Below, piece by piece: positions 8,351 to 17,218 of a stretch of 34,189 nucleotides of DNA. Under the pieces are notes generated by a model. The model searched no databases. It was not told the DNA's origin and worked only from the letters and a program-made list of their open reading frames with translations. The translations under genes and the position numbers were made by a program. Source of the stretch: Burkholderiaceae bacterium (lineage in GTDB: Bacteria; Pseudomonadota; Gammaproteobacteria; Burkholderiales; Burkholderiaceae_E); assembly GCA_024641185.1 (NCBI GenBank), contig JAHEDO010000366.1, forward strand, positions 1-34,189. Reading direction: 5' to 3'. Numbering within the stretch: the stretch's first letter is position 1; every line of letters begins with the position of its first letter.

Positions 8351-8707
8351 ATGGACAAGAATCAAGGTCGTTTGCGCCGTGCGCGTCAGACGCGGCACAA
8401 GATCCGCGAGCTGCGGGTCAACCGCTTGACGGTGTTCCGCTCGAACACGCACATCTACGCGAACATCACCGACGCGTTCGGAGACCGTGTGCTCGTGTCG
8501 GCTTCGACCGTGGAGTCGGAAGTTCGCACACAGCTCGGGGGCGCCGGGCAGAACAAGAACGCGGCAGCGGTCATCGGCAAGCGCATCGCCGAGAAGGCGC
8601 TGGCTGCAGGAATCGACAGCGTTGCGTTCGACCGCGCCGGGTATCGTTACCACGGCCGAGTCAAAGCGCTGGCCGAGGCTGCCCGCGAGGCCGGCCTGAA
8701 GTTCTGA
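8351..8707 (+). CDS. rplR: 50S ribosomal protein L18
   Basis: L18 binds 5S rRNA with L5. The 118-residue product (117 in E. coli) contains [28 protein letters not shown] and the C-terminal [20 protein letters not shown], all conserved in the family. Spacing to rplF is 29 bases. Confidence 0.98.
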   Translation: MDKNQGRLRRARQTRHKIRELRVNRLTVFRSNTHIYANITDAFGDRVLVSASTVESEVRTQLGGAGQNKNAAAVIGKRIAEKALAAGIDSVAFDRAGYRYHGRVKALAEAAREAGLKF

Positions 8708-8723
8708 CGTACAGGAATCGACT

Positions 8724-9242
8724 ATGGCGAAGATCCAGGCGAGAGTCGGCGGCGAGGATCGCGACGACGGTTTGAAGGAAAAGATGATCGCGGTCAATCG
8801 TGTGACCAAGGTCGTCAAGGGCGGGCGCATCCTCGGCTTCGCGGCGCTGGTCGTCGTCGGCGACGGTGACGGTCGCATCGGCATGGGCAAGGGCAAGGCA
8901 CGTGAGGTGCCGGTCGCCGTGCAGAAGGCGATGGACGAGGCCCGTCGCAAGATGTTCAAGGCGAGCCTGAAGGGCGGCACGCTGCACCATGTGGTGCACG
9001 GTCAGCACGGTGCGGCGAAGGTCTTCCTCGCGCCCGCGCCCGATGGCACCGGCATCATTGCGGGCGGCCCGATGCGGGCGATTTTCGAGGTGATGGGTGT
9101 GAGCAACATCGTCGCGAAGAGCCACGGGTCGAGCAACCCCTACAACATGGTGCGGGCGACGCTGAATGCGCTGGGCAAAATGAGCACGCCGTCCGAGATC
9201 GCCGCCAAGCGGGGCAAATCGGTCGAGGAAATCTTCGGCTGA
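8724..9242 (+). CDS. rpsE: 30S ribosomal protein S5
   Basis: S5 contributes to accuracy and forms the mRNA entry site with S3 and S4. The 172-residue product has the RNA-binding N-domain ([20 protein letters not shown]) with the glycine-rich [19 protein letters not shown] loop, then a C-domain with [13 protein letters not shown] gene for L30 follows after 53 bases, as in E. coli. Confidence 0.98.
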   Translation: MAKIQARVGGEDRDDGLKEKMIAVNRVTKVVKGGRILGFAALVVVGDGDGRIGMGKGKAREVPVAVQKAMDEARRKMFKASLKGGTLHHVVHGQHGAAKVFLAPAPDGTGIIAGGPMRAIFEVMGVSNIVAKSHGSSNPYNMVRATLNALGKMSTPSEIAAKRGKSVEEIFG

Positions 9243-9295
9243 CGCCCCAGGGCGCCGGTCTGAGCGCGGGTGCCGCCGGCCCAACGGAGAATTCG

Positions 9296-9475
9296 ATGAG
9301 CAATAAGACAGTGAAAGTGACCCTGGTCAGAAGCCCCAACGGAACGCGCGGATCGCATCGCGCGACCGTGCTTGGGCTCGGGTTGAAGAAGATTAATCAG
9401 ACCCGCGAGCTCGAGGACACCCCCGCGGTGCGCGGAATGATCAACAAGGTCTCGTACCTCGTTCGGGTCGAGTGA
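9296..9475 (+). CDS. rpmD: 50S ribosomal protein L30
   Basis: This 59-residue gene reads [17 protein letters not shown] at the start, then [20 protein letters not shown] and a C-terminal [12 protein letters not shown]. These are the hallmarks of L30, a small peripheral 50S protein. The ATG at 9296 follows GGAGA at 9286-9290. It occupies the conserved slot between rpsE and rplO, and the TGA is at 9473-9475. Confidence 0.96.
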   Translation: MSNKTVKVTLVRSPNGTRGSHRATVLGLGLKKINQTRELEDTPAVRGMINKVSYLVRVE

Positions 9476-9488
9476 GCTGGAGTAGACC

Positions 9489-9920
9489 ATGCGATTGAAC
9501 GCATTGAAGCCCGCCGAGGGCAGCAAGCACGCCCGCAAGCGGGTCGGGCGAGGCATTGGCTCCGGCCTGGGCAAGACCGCGGGTCGCGGGCACAAGGGCC
9601 AGAAGTCGCGTTCGGGCGGCTTCCATAAGGTCGGGTTCGAGGGCGGCCAGATGCCGCTGCAGAGACGGCTGCCGAAGCGGGGCTTCAAATCGATGACCGC
9701 GGGCGATACGGTCGAGGTGAGGCTTTCCGACCTCGAGCGCCTCGGCGTCGAGGAAATCGATCTGCTGACGCTCAAGCAGGCCCGCGTGATTCCCCAGGTT
9801 GCCAAGGCGGCCAAGGTGATCCTGTCGGGAAAGCTGACCCGCAAGGTCAGCCTGAAAGGCCTGGGCGCGACCAAGGGCGCGAAGGCGGCCGTCGAGGCAG
9901 CGGGCGGATCGCTCGCCTGA
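9489..9920 (+). CDS. rplO: 50S ribosomal protein L15
   Basis: L15 is a late-assembly 50S protein with a long basic N-terminal extension threading through rRNA. The 143-residue product starts [20 protein letters not shown] and has the Gly-rich [19 protein letters not shown] segment and [19 protein letters not shown], all diagnostic. It is followed by secY, the standard order. Confidence 0.98.
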   Translation: MRLNALKPAEGSKHARKRVGRGIGSGLGKTAGRGHKGQKSRSGGFHKVGFEGGQMPLQRRLPKRGFKSMTAGDTVEVRLSDLERLGVEEIDLLTLKQARVIPQVAKAAKVILSGKLTRKVSLKGLGATKGAKAAVEAAGGSLA

Positions 9921-9970
9921 GGCGGGCGAACGTCCCTGCGGCGGCAATCAAGCAATAAGGCGAACAGCGA

Positions 9971-11299
9971 GTGGCAACCGGTTCCGCGGCATTGGCAAAA
10001 TCAGGGAAGTTCGGCGATCTGAAGCGCCGGCTCTGGTTCCTGCTGCTCGCGCTCGTCGTTTATCGGATCGGTGCGCACATCCCGGTCCCGGGAATCGACC
10101 CGGACCAGCTGGCCAGCCTGTTCAAGGGGCAGCAGGGCGGCATCCTGGGCATGTTCAACATGTTCTCGGGTGGCGCGCTGAGGCGCTTCACCGTGTTCGC
10201 GCTCGGGATCATGCCGTACATCTCGGCGTCGATCATCATGCAGCTGATGACGGTCGTGGTGCCGCAGCTGGAGGCGCTGAAGAAGGAAGGCGAGGCCGGG
10301 CGCCGCACGATCACCAAGTACACCCGCTGGTTCACTGCCGGGCTCGCCACTTTCCAGGCGCTGGGGATCGCAGTCGCGCTCGAGTCGCAGGCCGGCCTGG
10401 TGATCGACCCGGGCATCCAGTTCCGCTTTACCGCGGTCGTGTCTCTGGTGACAGGCACGATGTTCCTGATGTGGATGGGCGAGCAGATTACCGAGCGCGG
10501 CCTGGGCAACGGAATTTCGATCCTGATCTTCGGTGGAATCGCCGCAGGGCTTCCGGCAGCGGTGGCCGGCATGGGCGAACTGGTGAGCACCGGATCGATG
10601 AGCGCGGTCGTCGCGCTGTTCATCGTCGTGCTCGTCGGTCTGGTGACCGCGGCGGTGGTCTTCGTCGAGCGCGGGCAGCGCAAGATCACCGTGAACTACG
10701 CGAAACGCCAGGTCGGCAACCGGGTCTACGGCGGCCAGTCGTCCCACCTGCCGCTGAAGCTGAACATGTCGGGCGTGATCCCGCCGATCTTCGCCTCATC
10801 GATCATCCTGTTCCCGGCGACACTGGCGCAATGGTTTACGTCTGGCGACACCAGCAACCCGGTGACGCGAGTGCTCAAGGATGTCGCAGCGACGCTGGCG
10901 CCCGGACAGCCGGTCTATACGATGTTGTACGCGGCAGCGATCATTTTCTTCTGCTTCTTCTACACGGCGCTGGTGTTCAACAGCCGAGACACCGCCGAGA
11001 ACCTGAAGAAGAGCGGCGCCTTCGTCCCCGGGATCCGTCCCGGCGAGCAGACCGCTCGGTACATCGACAAGATTCTCATGCGGCTGACGCTGGCTGGCGC
11101 GGTCTACATCACCGCGGTGTGCCTGCTGCCGGAATTCCTGGTGCTGAAATGGAACGTGCCGTTCTATTTCGGCGGGACGTCGCTGCTGATCATCGTGGTT
11201 GTCACGATGGACTTCATGTCGCAGGTGCAGGCTTACGTCATGTCGCACCAGTACGAGAGTCTGCTCAAGAAGGCGAATGCGAAAGGATTGGGCGCCTGA
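9971..11299 (+). CDS. secY: Protein translocase subunit SecY
   Basis: SecY is the channel of the Sec translocon in the inner membrane. The 442-residue product (E. coli 443) begins after a short polar leader with [20 protein letters not shown], the first of ten expected membrane spans. It carries the plug-region sequence [20 protein letters not shown] and the conserved cytoplasmic loops around VEKRG-like [18 protein letters not shown] and [20 protein letters not shown]. The start is GTG at 9971; no ATG fits the family N-terminus. Placement after rplO couples translocon supply to ribosome supply. Confidence 0.98.
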   Translation: MATGSAALAKSGKFGDLKRRLWFLLLALVVYRIGAHIPVPGIDPDQLASLFKGQQGGILGMFNMFSGGALRRFTVFALGIMPYISASIIMQLMTVVVPQLEALKKEGEAGRRTITKYTRWFTAGLATFQALGIAVALESQAGLVIDPGIQFRFTAVVSLVTGTMFLMWMGEQITERGLGNGISILIFGGIAAGLPAAVAGMGELVSTGSMSAVVALFIVVLVGLVTAAVVFVERGQRKITVNYAKRQVGNRVYGGQSSHLPLKLNMSGVIPPIFASSIILFPATLAQWFTSGDTSNPVTRVLKDVAATLAPGQPVYTMLYAAAIIFFCFFYTALVFNSRDTAENLKKSGAFVPGIRPGEQTARYIDKILMRLTLAGAVYITAVCLLPEFLVLKWNVPFYFGGTSLLIIVVVTMDFMSQVQAYVMSHQYESLLKKANAKGLGA

Positions 11300-11311
11300 G
11301 CCCATAGACGG

Positions 11312-11584
11312 ATGGCTAGGAAGGCGCGACCAGCCAAGCGCAGATCTGATGCCGGCGCGGGGTTCACGAGCAAGGAGGACGTGATCCAGATGCTGGGCGA
11401 GGTGGTGGAGAACCTGCCCAACGCGACGTTTCGCGTGAAACTGGAGAACGGCCACATGGTGCTCGGGCACATCTCCGGAAAGATGCGGATGCATTACATC
11501 CGGATCCTGCCGGGGGACAAGGTGACAGTGGAATTGACGCCCTACGACCTGTCGCGGGCGCGGATCGTGTTCAGGGCCAAGTGA
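11312..11584 (+). CDS. infA: Translation initiation factor IF-1 with an N-terminal extension
   Basis: IF-1 is an OB-fold protein that blocks the A site during initiation. From residue 20 on, the product is a normal IF-1: [36 protein letters not shown], then [19 protein letters not shown]. Family members are about 72 residues and start at the position of TSKED here. This frame has no start codon there. The first upstream start is ATG 11312, adding 18 mostly basic residues ([17 protein letters not shown]). The upstream ribosome-binding site is weak. Starts at GTG 11381 or ATG 11390 would remove conserved residues. Confidence 0.92.
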   Translation: MARKARPAKRRSDAGAGFTSKEDVIQMLGEVVENLPNATFRVKLENGHMVLGHISGKMRMHYIRILPGDKVTVELTPYDLSRARIVFRAK

Positions 11585-11618
11585 GGCCCTGAGGAATCAA
11601 ACAGGCTCGAGGTGAACC

Positions 11619-11732
11619 ATGAAAGTAATGGCATCAGTGAAGAAAATGTGCCGCAAGTGCAAGGTGATCAAGCGCAACGGCGTGGTCCGCGTGATTTGCA
11701 CTGATCCGCGGCACAAGCAGCGCCAGGGTTAA
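11619..11732 (+). CDS. rpmJ: 50S ribosomal protein L36
   Basis: L36 is the smallest ribosomal protein and binds 23S rRNA through a zinc ribbon. The 37-residue frame reads [20 protein letters not shown], then [16 protein letters not shown]. Zinc ligands C11, C14, C27 and H32 are all present, so this is the zinc-binding type. GAGG (11609-11612) lies 6 bases upstream of the ATG. It sits between infA and rpsM, as in many proteobacteria. Confidence 0.96.
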   Translation: MKVMASVKKMCRKCKVIKRNGVVRVICTDPRHKQRQG

Positions 11733-11744
11733 GAGAGGACAAGC

Positions 11745-12110
11745 ATGGCACGTATTGCCGGTATCAATATTCCGGACCGTCAGCACACCGAAATCGGGCT
11801 GACGGCGATTTATGGCGTCGGCCGCGCGCGCGCGAGAGCGATTTGCGAGGCTGCCAGCGTTCCCTACTCGAAGAAGGTCAAGGACCTGAACGACGCGGAG
11901 CTCGAGCGCATTCGCGAGCAGCTGTCGCGCTTCACCGTCGAGGGCGATCTGAGGCGGGAAGTGTCGATGTCGGTCAAGCGCCTGATGGACCTGGGCTGCT
12001 ATCGCGGTGTCCGGCACCGTCGCGGCCTGCCGGTCCGGGGACAGCGCACGCGCACCAATGCCCGTACCCGCAAGGGTCCGCGCAAAGCGGGCGTCGCCCT
12101 GAAGAAGTAA
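11745..12110 (+). CDS. rpsM: 30S ribosomal protein S13
   Basis: S13 sits at the top of the 30S head, bridges to the 50S through L5 and contacts P-site tRNA with its basic tail. The 121-residue product begins [20 protein letters not shown], has the helix-two-turn-helix-like [11 protein letters not shown], and ends in the family signature [20 protein letters not shown]. Only 12 bases separate it from rpmJ, so the S4-binding leader that precedes rpsM in E. coli has no room here. Confidence 0.98.
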   Translation: MARIAGINIPDRQHTEIGLTAIYGVGRARARAICEAASVPYSKKVKDLNDAELERIREQLSRFTVEGDLRREVSMSVKRLMDLGCYRGVRHRRGLPVRGQRTRTNARTRKGPRKAGVALKK

Positions 12111-12127
12111 TCGGAGGCACATAGACA

Positions 12128-12544
12128 ATGGCAACCAAATCACAGTCGTCCGCGGCCGCGGCCGCCGCGTCGAGGGCGCGAAAGAAGTCGCGCAAGAACG
12201 TCTCGGACGGCATCGCGCACATTCACGCATCCTTCAACAACACGATCATCACGATCACCGATCGGCAGGGCAACGCTCTGTCGTGGGCGTCGTCGGGCGG
12301 CGCGGGCTTCAAGGGTTCGCGCAAGTCGACGCCGTTCGCCGCGCAGGTGGCGGCCGAGTCGGCCGGCCGTGCGGCACAGGAATGCGGGATCAAGAACCTG
12401 GAAGTCCAGATTCGCGGCCCGGGCCCCGGTCGGGAGTCGTCGGTCCGCGCGCTCAATGCGCTGGGGATCAAGATCATGCAGATCCAGGACGTGACGCCGA
12501 TTCCCCACAACGGCTGCCGTCCGCCGAAGCGTCGTCGCATCTGA
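12128..12544 (+). CDS. rpsK: 30S ribosomal protein S11
   Basis: S11 forms the platform near the E site. The 138-residue product (E. coli 129) has an Ala/Ser-rich N-terminal stretch, then [37 protein letters not shown] and the conserved ending [22 protein letters not shown] (12113-12117) precedes the ATG. A 188-base gap follows before rpsD. Confidence 0.98.
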   Translation: MATKSQSSAAAAAASRARKKSRKNVSDGIAHIHASFNNTIITITDRQGNALSWASSGGAGFKGSRKSTPFAAQVAAESAGRAAQECGIKNLEVQIRGPGPGRESSVRALNALGIKIMQIQDVTPIPHNGCRPPKRRRI

Positions 12545-12558
12545 CGCAGTCCTGGCAA

Positions 12559-12578
12559 GGACCGCCGCCCGGCGGTCC
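12559..12578 (+). promoter_or_regulatory. Perfect hairpin after rpsK
   Basis: GGACCGCC (12559-12566) pairs perfectly with GGCGGTCC (12571-12578) around GCCC, starting 14 bases after the rpsK stop. No T tract follows, so it is not a standard intrinsic terminator. It may be an mRNA 3'-end or processing element separating rpsM-rpsK from rpsD. Confidence 0.45.
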
Positions 12579-12630
12579 GCGACACGCGCCTTCCCGGGCG
12601 TCTCGCGAATTCCGGGCATGCAAGACCACC

Positions 12631-12688
12631 GTCTGTCGCCCGCGGCGCTCGTCGCCCGGGAACGAACAAAAGACAGACTAACCGCGGG
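12631..12688 (+). promoter_or_regulatory. Candidate pseudoknot leader of rpsD
   Basis: GTCTGTC (12631-12637) is complementary to GACAGAC (12672-12678), and CCCGCGG (12639-12645) to CCGCGGG (12682-12688). The order a-b-a'-b' is that of an H-type pseudoknot. A small stem, TCGT (12649-12652) with ACGA (12662-12665), could fill the large loop. The element ends 33 bases before AAGGA and the GTG of rpsD. S4, the product of rpsD, binds a pseudoknot in the E. coli alpha operon leader, which there precedes rpsM. Equivalence here is inference; the 3-base crossing loop (12679-12681) is short. Confidence 0.4.
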
Positions 12689-12732
12689 AATGCGCTGCCG
12701 GGCGCCCTCCGCGTATTCATGAAGGAACAAAC

Positions 12733-13356
12733 GTGGCACGTTATACCGGACCGAAAGCAAAGCTGTCCCGCCGTGAAGGCACGGACCTTTTTCTCAAGAG
12801 CGCGCGTCGCGGGCTCGACTCGAAATGCAAGCTCGACAGCAAGCCGGGCCAGCACGGGCGTACCTCGGGTGCGCGCATGTCGGACTTCGGTATTCAGCTT
12901 CGAGAGAAGCAGAAGGTCAAGCGGATGTACGGCATCCTGGAGCGGCAGTTCCGTCGCTATTACGCCGAGGCGGTCCGCCGCCGCGGCAATACGGGCGAGA
13001 ACCTGCTGCAGCTGCTCGAGTGCCGCCTGGACAACGTCGTGTACCGGATGGGCTTCGGGTCGACGCGCGCCGAGGCGCGGCAGCTCGTGAGTCACAAGGC
13101 GATCGCCCTGAACGGCAGGACCCTGAACGTGCCGTCGGCACTGGTCAAGCCCAACGACGTGGTCGCCGTGCGCGAGGCGTCGAAGAAGCAGGCCCGGATT
13201 CAGGACTCCCTGAACTTGGCCGAGCAGGGCGGCCTGCCGTCGTGGGTATCGGTCGACAAGGGCAAGCTCGAGGGCGTGTTCAAGGCGGTGCCTGATCGCA
13301 CCGACCTGTCGCCTGACATCAACGAGAGCCTGATCGTCGAGTTGTACTCGCGCTAA
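12733..13356 (+). CDS. rpsD: 30S ribosomal protein S4
   Basis: S4 nucleates 30S assembly at the five-way junction of 16S rRNA and in E. coli represses the alpha operon. The 207-residue product begins [20 protein letters not shown] and carries [17 protein letters not shown]. Its S4 RNA-binding domain (roughly residues 95-155) shows [20 protein letters not shown] and [14 protein letters not shown]. It starts with GTG 12733, with AAGGA 6 bases upstream. The separating 188-base region may allow independent control by S4 itself. Confidence 0.98.
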   Translation: MARYTGPKAKLSRREGTDLFLKSARRGLDSKCKLDSKPGQHGRTSGARMSDFGIQLREKQKVKRMYGILERQFRRYYAEAVRRRGNTGENLLQLLECRLDNVVYRMGFGSTRAEARQLVSHKAIALNGRTLNVPSALVKPNDVVAVREASKKQARIQDSLNLAEQGGLPSWVSVDKGKLEGVFKAVPDRTDLSPDINESLIVELYSR

Positions 13357-13372
13357 TCGAAGGGATTCCTCT

Positions 13373-14356
13373 ATGCAGACTGCAATGTTGAAGCCGCGGA
13401 TCGTCGAGGTGGAGCAGGTCGGACCCTCGCACGCCCGCGTTGTGATGGAACCGTTCGAGCGCGGCTATGGGCACACGCTCGGCAATGCCCTGCGCCGGGT
13501 CCTGTTGTCCTCGATGGTGGGTTACGCGCCGACCGAGGTTCAGATGACGGGCGTGGTGCACGAGTACTCGACCATCGACGGGGTCCGCGAGGACGTCGTC
13601 GACCTGTTGCTCAATCTCAAGGGCGTCGTATTCAAGCTGCACAACCGCGACGAGGTCTTTCTGACCCTGCGCAAGGAAGGTGCCGGCCCGGTCACCGCGG
13701 CCGACATCGACGCGCCGCATGACGTCGAAGTCGTCAACCCCGAACACCCGATCGCGACGCTGACCCAGGGGGGACGCATCGAAATGCAGATCAAGGTGGA
13801 GCGCGGGCGCGGCTATGTGCCCGGCACCGTGCGCAACCTGGGTGAGACCAAGTCGATCGGGCGCATCGTGCTCGATGCGTCTTTCTCTCCGGTGCGCCGG
13901 GTGAGCTACACGGTCGAGAGCGCTCGCGTGGAGCAGCGCACCGACCTCGATCGTCTGATCGTCGATGTCGAGACAAATGGCGTGATCGCGCCCGAGGAAG
14001 CGGTCCGCCAGTCGGCCCGCATCCTGGTCGAGCAGCTTTCCGTATTCGCCGCACTCGAGGGTGGTGCCGAGCCGATGATCGAAACCGCCGGGGGCGGGCG
14101 TGCGCCGCAGGTCGATCCGATCCTGCTGCGCCCGGTCGACGATCTGGAACTCACCGTGCGCTCGGCCAACTGCCTGAAGGCGGAGAACATCTTCTACATC
14201 GGCGATCTGATCCAGCGCACCGAGAACGAGCTGCTCAAGACCCCCAACCTGGGTCGCAAGTCGCTCAACGAAATCAAGGAAGTGCTCGCCTCCCGCGGGC
14301 TCACTCTGGGCATGAAACTCGAGAACTGGCCGCCGGTCGGACTCGAGCGGCCCTGA
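13373..14356 (+). CDS. rpoA: RNA polymerase alpha subunit
   Basis: Alpha dimerises to start polymerase assembly and contacts activators and UP elements. The 327-residue product has the N-terminal domain with [20 protein letters not shown] and [20 protein letters not shown]. After a linker near 235-245 comes the C-terminal domain with [20 protein letters not shown] and [20 protein letters not shown], which holds the DNA-binding Arg and Asn (RSAN). It follows rpsD by 16 bases, the conserved alpha-operon order. Confidence 0.98.
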   Translation: MQTAMLKPRIVEVEQVGPSHARVVMEPFERGYGHTLGNALRRVLLSSMVGYAPTEVQMTGVVHEYSTIDGVREDVVDLLLNLKGVVFKLHNRDEVFLTLRKEGAGPVTAADIDAPHDVEVVNPEHPIATLTQGGRIEMQIKVERGRGYVPGTVRNLGETKSIGRIVLDASFSPVRRVSYTVESARVEQRTDLDRLIVDVETNGVIAPEEAVRQSARILVEQLSVFAALEGGAEPMIETAGGGRAPQVDPILLRPVDDLELTVRSANCLKAENIFYIGDLIQRTENELLKTPNLGRKSLNEIKEVLASRGLTLGMKLENWPPVGLERP

Positions 14357-14393
14357 GCCACGCGCAACGCACTGAAGGAACGAGGGCAGGACC

Positions 14394-14789
14394 ATGCGTC
14401 ATCGTCACGGACTACGAAAACTCAACCGCACCAGCAGCCATCGCGAGGCCATGTTTCGCAACATGTGCAACTCGCTGCTGCGCCACGAACTGATCAAGAC
14501 CACTCTGCCAAAAGCCAAAGAGCTTCGCAGGGTCGTCGAACCGATCATCACGCTGGGCAAGAAGCCTTCGCTCGCCAACCGGCGCCTGGCCTTCGATCGC
14601 CTGCGCGATCGGGAGATGGTGGTCAAGGTGTTCAACGAACTCGGCCCGCGCTACGCGAAGCGAAACGGCGGCTATCTGCGAATCCTGAAGTTCGGCTTTC
14701 GTGTTGGCGACAACGCGCCGATGGCGATGGTCGAGCTGATGGATCGGCCCGAAGCTTCCGAGGAACAGGCCGCGCAAGCTCCGGCCTGA
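14394..14789 (+). CDS. rplQ: 50S ribosomal protein L17
   Basis: L17 is a 50S protein near the tunnel exit. The 131-residue product begins [20 protein letters not shown] and contains [20 protein letters not shown] and [20 protein letters not shown], all typical. It is the last gene of the ribosomal run and is followed by one weak and one strong terminator-like hairpin. Confidence 0.98.
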   Translation: MRHRHGLRKLNRTSSHREAMFRNMCNSLLRHELIKTTLPKAKELRRVVEPIITLGKKPSLANRRLAFDRLRDREMVVKVFNELGPRYAKRNGGYLRILKFGFRVGDNAPMAMVELMDRPEASEEQAAQAPA

Positions 14790-14802
14790 GCTGGCTGAAG
14801 GC

Positions 14803-14828
14803 GGGGCCCGCAATGCGCGGCCCCCTTT
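14803..14828 (+). terminator. First hairpin after rplQ
   Basis: GGGGCC (14803-14808) pairs with GGCCCC (14819-14824), with CGC/GCG continuing the stem around an AAT loop and one bulged C. Only a short TTT (14826-14828) follows. It may act in tandem with the stronger hairpin just downstream. Confidence 0.45.
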
Positions 14829-14832
14829 CCCG

Positions 14833-14879
14833 ATCGGGCGTCGTGCCGCTGGAGCGGCGCGTACGCCCGATTGCATTTT
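14833..14879 (+). terminator. Strong intrinsic terminator of the alpha operon
   Basis: ATCGGGCGT (14833-14841) pairs perfectly with ACGCCCGAT (14863-14871). Inside, GCCGC (14845-14849) pairs with GCGGC (14854-14858), and the linking bases nearly continue the helix. CATTTT follows (14874-14879). This is the best terminator in the left half of the window and marks the end of the S10-spc-alpha run. Confidence 0.75.
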
Positions 14880-14934
14880 GCCGCGTGATCGCCGGGCAAC
14901 CGCCACTCGCGTCGCGGAAACGACTCACCGCATC

Positions 14935-15894
14935 ATGAGCGACAGTCCGAGCGTTCCCGGCGCCCCAAGGGTGTCAGATGACGTGGTGCTGCGCGTCGAC
15001 GGGCTCATCAAAGCGTTCGGCGGCGTGCGCGCGGTGGACGGGTTGAGCTTCTCCGTGAGACGCGGCGAATGCTTCGGCCTGCTGGGCCCCAATGGCGCCG
15101 GCAAGAGCACGACGCTCAAGCTGATGCTCGGCCTGGTGGCACCGGATTCCGGGTCGGTCGAGCTGCTCGGGCATCGGGTTCCCGAGCAGGCGCTGTCGGC
15201 GCGGCGCAAGGTCGGGGTCGTCCCGCAGGCCGACGCGCTCGACCCCGACTTCACTGTCGGCGAGAATCTGCGCGTCTTCGGCCGCTACTTCGGGCTGCCA
15301 CGGGCCGAAGTAGAGCAGCGGATGGCTTCGCTGCTCGAGTTCGCCGGCCTGGCCCAGCGGCGTGACGCGCGGATACACGAACTGTCGGGCGGCATGAAGC
15401 GGCGGCTCACGCTGGCGCGTGCGCTGGTCAACGATCCCGAGGTGCTCTTTCTCGACGAACCGACCACCGGCCTCGATCCGCAGGCAAGGCACCTGATCTG
15501 GGATCGGCTGCGCCGCCTGCTCGCGCGGGGCAAGACGATCGTGTTGACCACCCACTTCATGGAGGAGGCCGAGCGGCTGTGCGGCCGTCTCGCGATCCTC
15601 GACCACGGGCGGCTGATCGCGCAGGACAGTCCCCGGGGGCTGATCGCGAAGGAAATAGAGCCGCAGGTCGTCGAGGCCAGCGCAGACTCGGCCGATGCGT
15701 GGGGCCGGCGCGCGCTCGAGCTGGAGGCCGCCCGACGGGTAGAGGTCGTCGGTGATACGGCGTTCGCGTACTGCGACGATTCGCGGCAGGCGGTTGCGCT
15801 CGCCGAGGCGTGGCCCGGTATGCGCTACCTGCAGCGCAGCGCGAACCTCGAAGACGTATTCCTCAAGCTCACCGGCCGCGAGTTGCGCGACTGA
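14935..15894 (+). CDS. nodI: NodI-type ABC exporter, ATP-binding subunit
   Basis: This 319-residue ATPase powers an ABC-2 exporter with the permease encoded 3 bases downstream. Seen: Walker [10 protein letters not shown] (51-59), Q-loop Q98, signature LSGGM (150-154), Walker B VLFLDE (170-175) and H207 in [13 protein letters not shown]. The middle closely resembles rhizobial NodI, and it ends with the family-typical [13 protein letters not shown]. Housekeeping relatives occur widely in betaproteobacteria without nodulation, so the substrate is unknown (a lipid-linked saccharide or drug-like compound is possible). ATG 14935 is chosen; an in-frame TTG at 14878 lies inside the terminator. Confidence 0.93.
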   Translation: MSDSPSVPGAPRVSDDVVLRVDGLIKAFGGVRAVDGLSFSVRRGECFGLLGPNGAGKSTTLKLMLGLVAPDSGSVELLGHRVPEQALSARRKVGVVPQADALDPDFTVGENLRVFGRYFGLPRAEVEQRMASLLEFAGLAQRRDARIHELSGGMKRRLTLARALVNDPEVLFLDEPTTGLDPQARHLIWDRLRRLLARGKTIVLTTHFMEEAERLCGRLAILDHGRLIAQDSPRGLIAKEIEPQVVEASADSADAWGRRALELEAARRVEVVGDTAFAYCDDSRQAVALAEAWPGMRYLQRSANLEDVFLKLTGRELRD

Positions 15895-15897
15895 ACG

Positions 15898-16698
15898 ATG
15901 GCTGCCCGGATCTCCCCGCCCTCGATCTATCGGCCGCCCGCCGCGAGCCTGCGGTTCGTGCCCGTCTATCTGCGCAACCTGCTGGTCTGGCGCAAGCTCG
16001 CGGCGGCGAGCGTGCTGGGCAACATCGCGGACCCCCTGATCACACTGGTCGCCTTCGGCTACGGGATGGGGCAACTGCTGCGTGAAGTCCAGGGAGTGCC
16101 GTACATCGTCTTTCTCGCCGGGGGTGCGGTATGCATGAGCACCGCCATGGCGGCGAGCTTCGAGGCGCTGTACTCGGCGTTCTCCCGGATGCACGTGCAG
16201 CGCACCTGGGAGTCGATCCTTAACGCGCCGTTGGAGCTCGACGACGTCATCGTCGCCGAGTGGCTCTGGGCAGCGACCAAGAGCGCGTTCTCGGGCGTCG
16301 CGATACTGCTGGTGATCTTCGCGCTCGGCGTTTCGCGCGAACCGACGCTGCTGCTCGTGGTGCCGCTGATCCTGCTCGCCGGCCTGACGTTCAGCGCGAT
16401 CGGGCTGTGCTTCAATGCGCTGGCCCGAGGGTATGATTTCTTCACCTACTACTTCACGCTGGTGCTGACGCCGATGACCTTCCTGTCGGGCGTGTACTAC
16501 CCGATCGATCGCTTTCCGGACTGGCTCGCCGCGATTGCGGCGTTTCTTCCGCTGACGGCGGCAGTCGAGCTCGTGCGCCCGCTGGTCCTCGGCCGACTGC
16601 CCGAACAGGTGTGGCCGCAGCTGGCGCTGCTGTTCGGCTATGCCGCGGCGGCATTCTGGACGGCGCTGGTCCTTACCCGCAGACGTTTCGTCGCCTGA
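15898..16698 (+). CDS. nodJ: NodJ-type ABC-2 permease
   Basis: The 266-residue inner-membrane protein is the channel partner of the preceding ATPase. It shows about six hydrophobic spans and NodJ-like stretches: LASVLGN-like AASVLGNIADPLITL near 40-55, AGGAVCMSTAMAASFEALY, FSRMHVQRTWESILNAPLEL (the cytoplasmic coupling region) and TPMTFLSGVYYPIDRFPDWL. It ends in basic TRRRFVA. The pair is cotranscribed and tightly spaced. The family match is strong; the substrate cannot be inferred. Confidence 0.92.
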   Translation: MAARISPPSIYRPPAASLRFVPVYLRNLLVWRKLAAASVLGNIADPLITLVAFGYGMGQLLREVQGVPYIVFLAGGAVCMSTAMAASFEALYSAFSRMHVQRTWESILNAPLELDDVIVAEWLWAATKSAFSGVAILLVIFALGVSREPTLLLVVPLILLAGLTFSAIGLCFNALARGYDFFTYYFTLVLTPMTFLSGVYYPIDRFPDWLAAIAAFLPLTAAVELVRPLVLGRLPEQVWPQLALLFGYAAAAFWTALVLTRRRFVA

Positions 16699-16784
16699 AC
16701 CGCCGCGGGACAGGCGATGAGCAAGGGGGAATGGTCAATGGGCGACGGGCGCCGTGCTTCGTCCCCGACGAGGCGGTGGCAGAG

Positions 16785-17177
16785 ATGACCGGAACCGATG
16801 ACCGTCCCGACGCACATGCGGCGGACCCGGCCGGCCCGCCGGCGCCCGACGAGGTCTTCATCGTGCTGACCAACATGCCCGACGCGGCGAGCGCCGAGCG
16901 CGTGGCGCAGGCGCTCGTCGCGGAGCGGCTGGCGGCCTGCGTGAACATCCTGGCGCCATGCCGGTCCGTCTACCGCTGGCAGAGCCAGGTCGAGCGGGCA
17001 GACGAGGTGCCGCTGCTGATCAAGACCGCGAAGGATCGATATCCGGCGCTGCAGCGCCGGCTCGCGGCGCTGCACCCGTATGAAGTCCCCGAGGTGCTCG
17101 CGTGCGCGTCGGCCGCCGGATTGCCGGCCTACCTGGAGTGGGTGCTTGCCCAAACCCGCCCGGCGGGCGAGGGCTGA
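16785..17177 (+). CDS. cutA: Divalent-cation tolerance protein CutA
   Basis: CutA1 is a small trimeric cytoplasmic protein of uncertain function, historically linked to copper tolerance. The core reads VFIVLTNMPDAASAERVAQA, LVAERLAACVNILAPCRSVY, then RWQSQVERADEVPLLIKTAK and HPYEVPEVLA, matching the family throughout. From ATG 16785 the product is 130 residues, with a Pro/Ala/Asp-rich leader of about 25. ATG 16731 would give 148 residues and has AAGGGGG almost touching it; neither start has a good site. It follows the permease by less than 100 bases and converges with the corA-like gene. Confidence 0.9.
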   Translation: MTGTDDRPDAHAADPAGPPAPDEVFIVLTNMPDAASAERVAQALVAERLAACVNILAPCRSVYRWQSQVERADEVPLLIKTAKDRYPALQRRLAALHPYEVPEVLACASAAGLPAYLEWVLAQTRPAGEG

Positions 17178-17218
17178 CCGGGGGAAGGACGGCAGCCCTG
17201 TGCGCGGTCGGCCCCGCG

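Noticed and set aside
11372-11392. Strong AAGGAGG followed by GTG/ATG as the true infA start
   Set aside because: Starting there would delete conserved KEDVI residues of the OB fold; the AAG GAG GAC sequence simply encodes the conserved Lys-Glu-Asp.
13319-14395. 358-codon minus-strand open frame opposite rpoA
   Set aside because: rpoA is full length and conserved on plus; nothing supports a gene on the other strand.
14935-16698. Nodulation or symbiosis island suggested by NodI/NodJ similarity
   Set aside because: No other nod genes are present, composition matches the neighbours, and NodIJ-type exporters are common in non-symbiotic betaproteobacteria.
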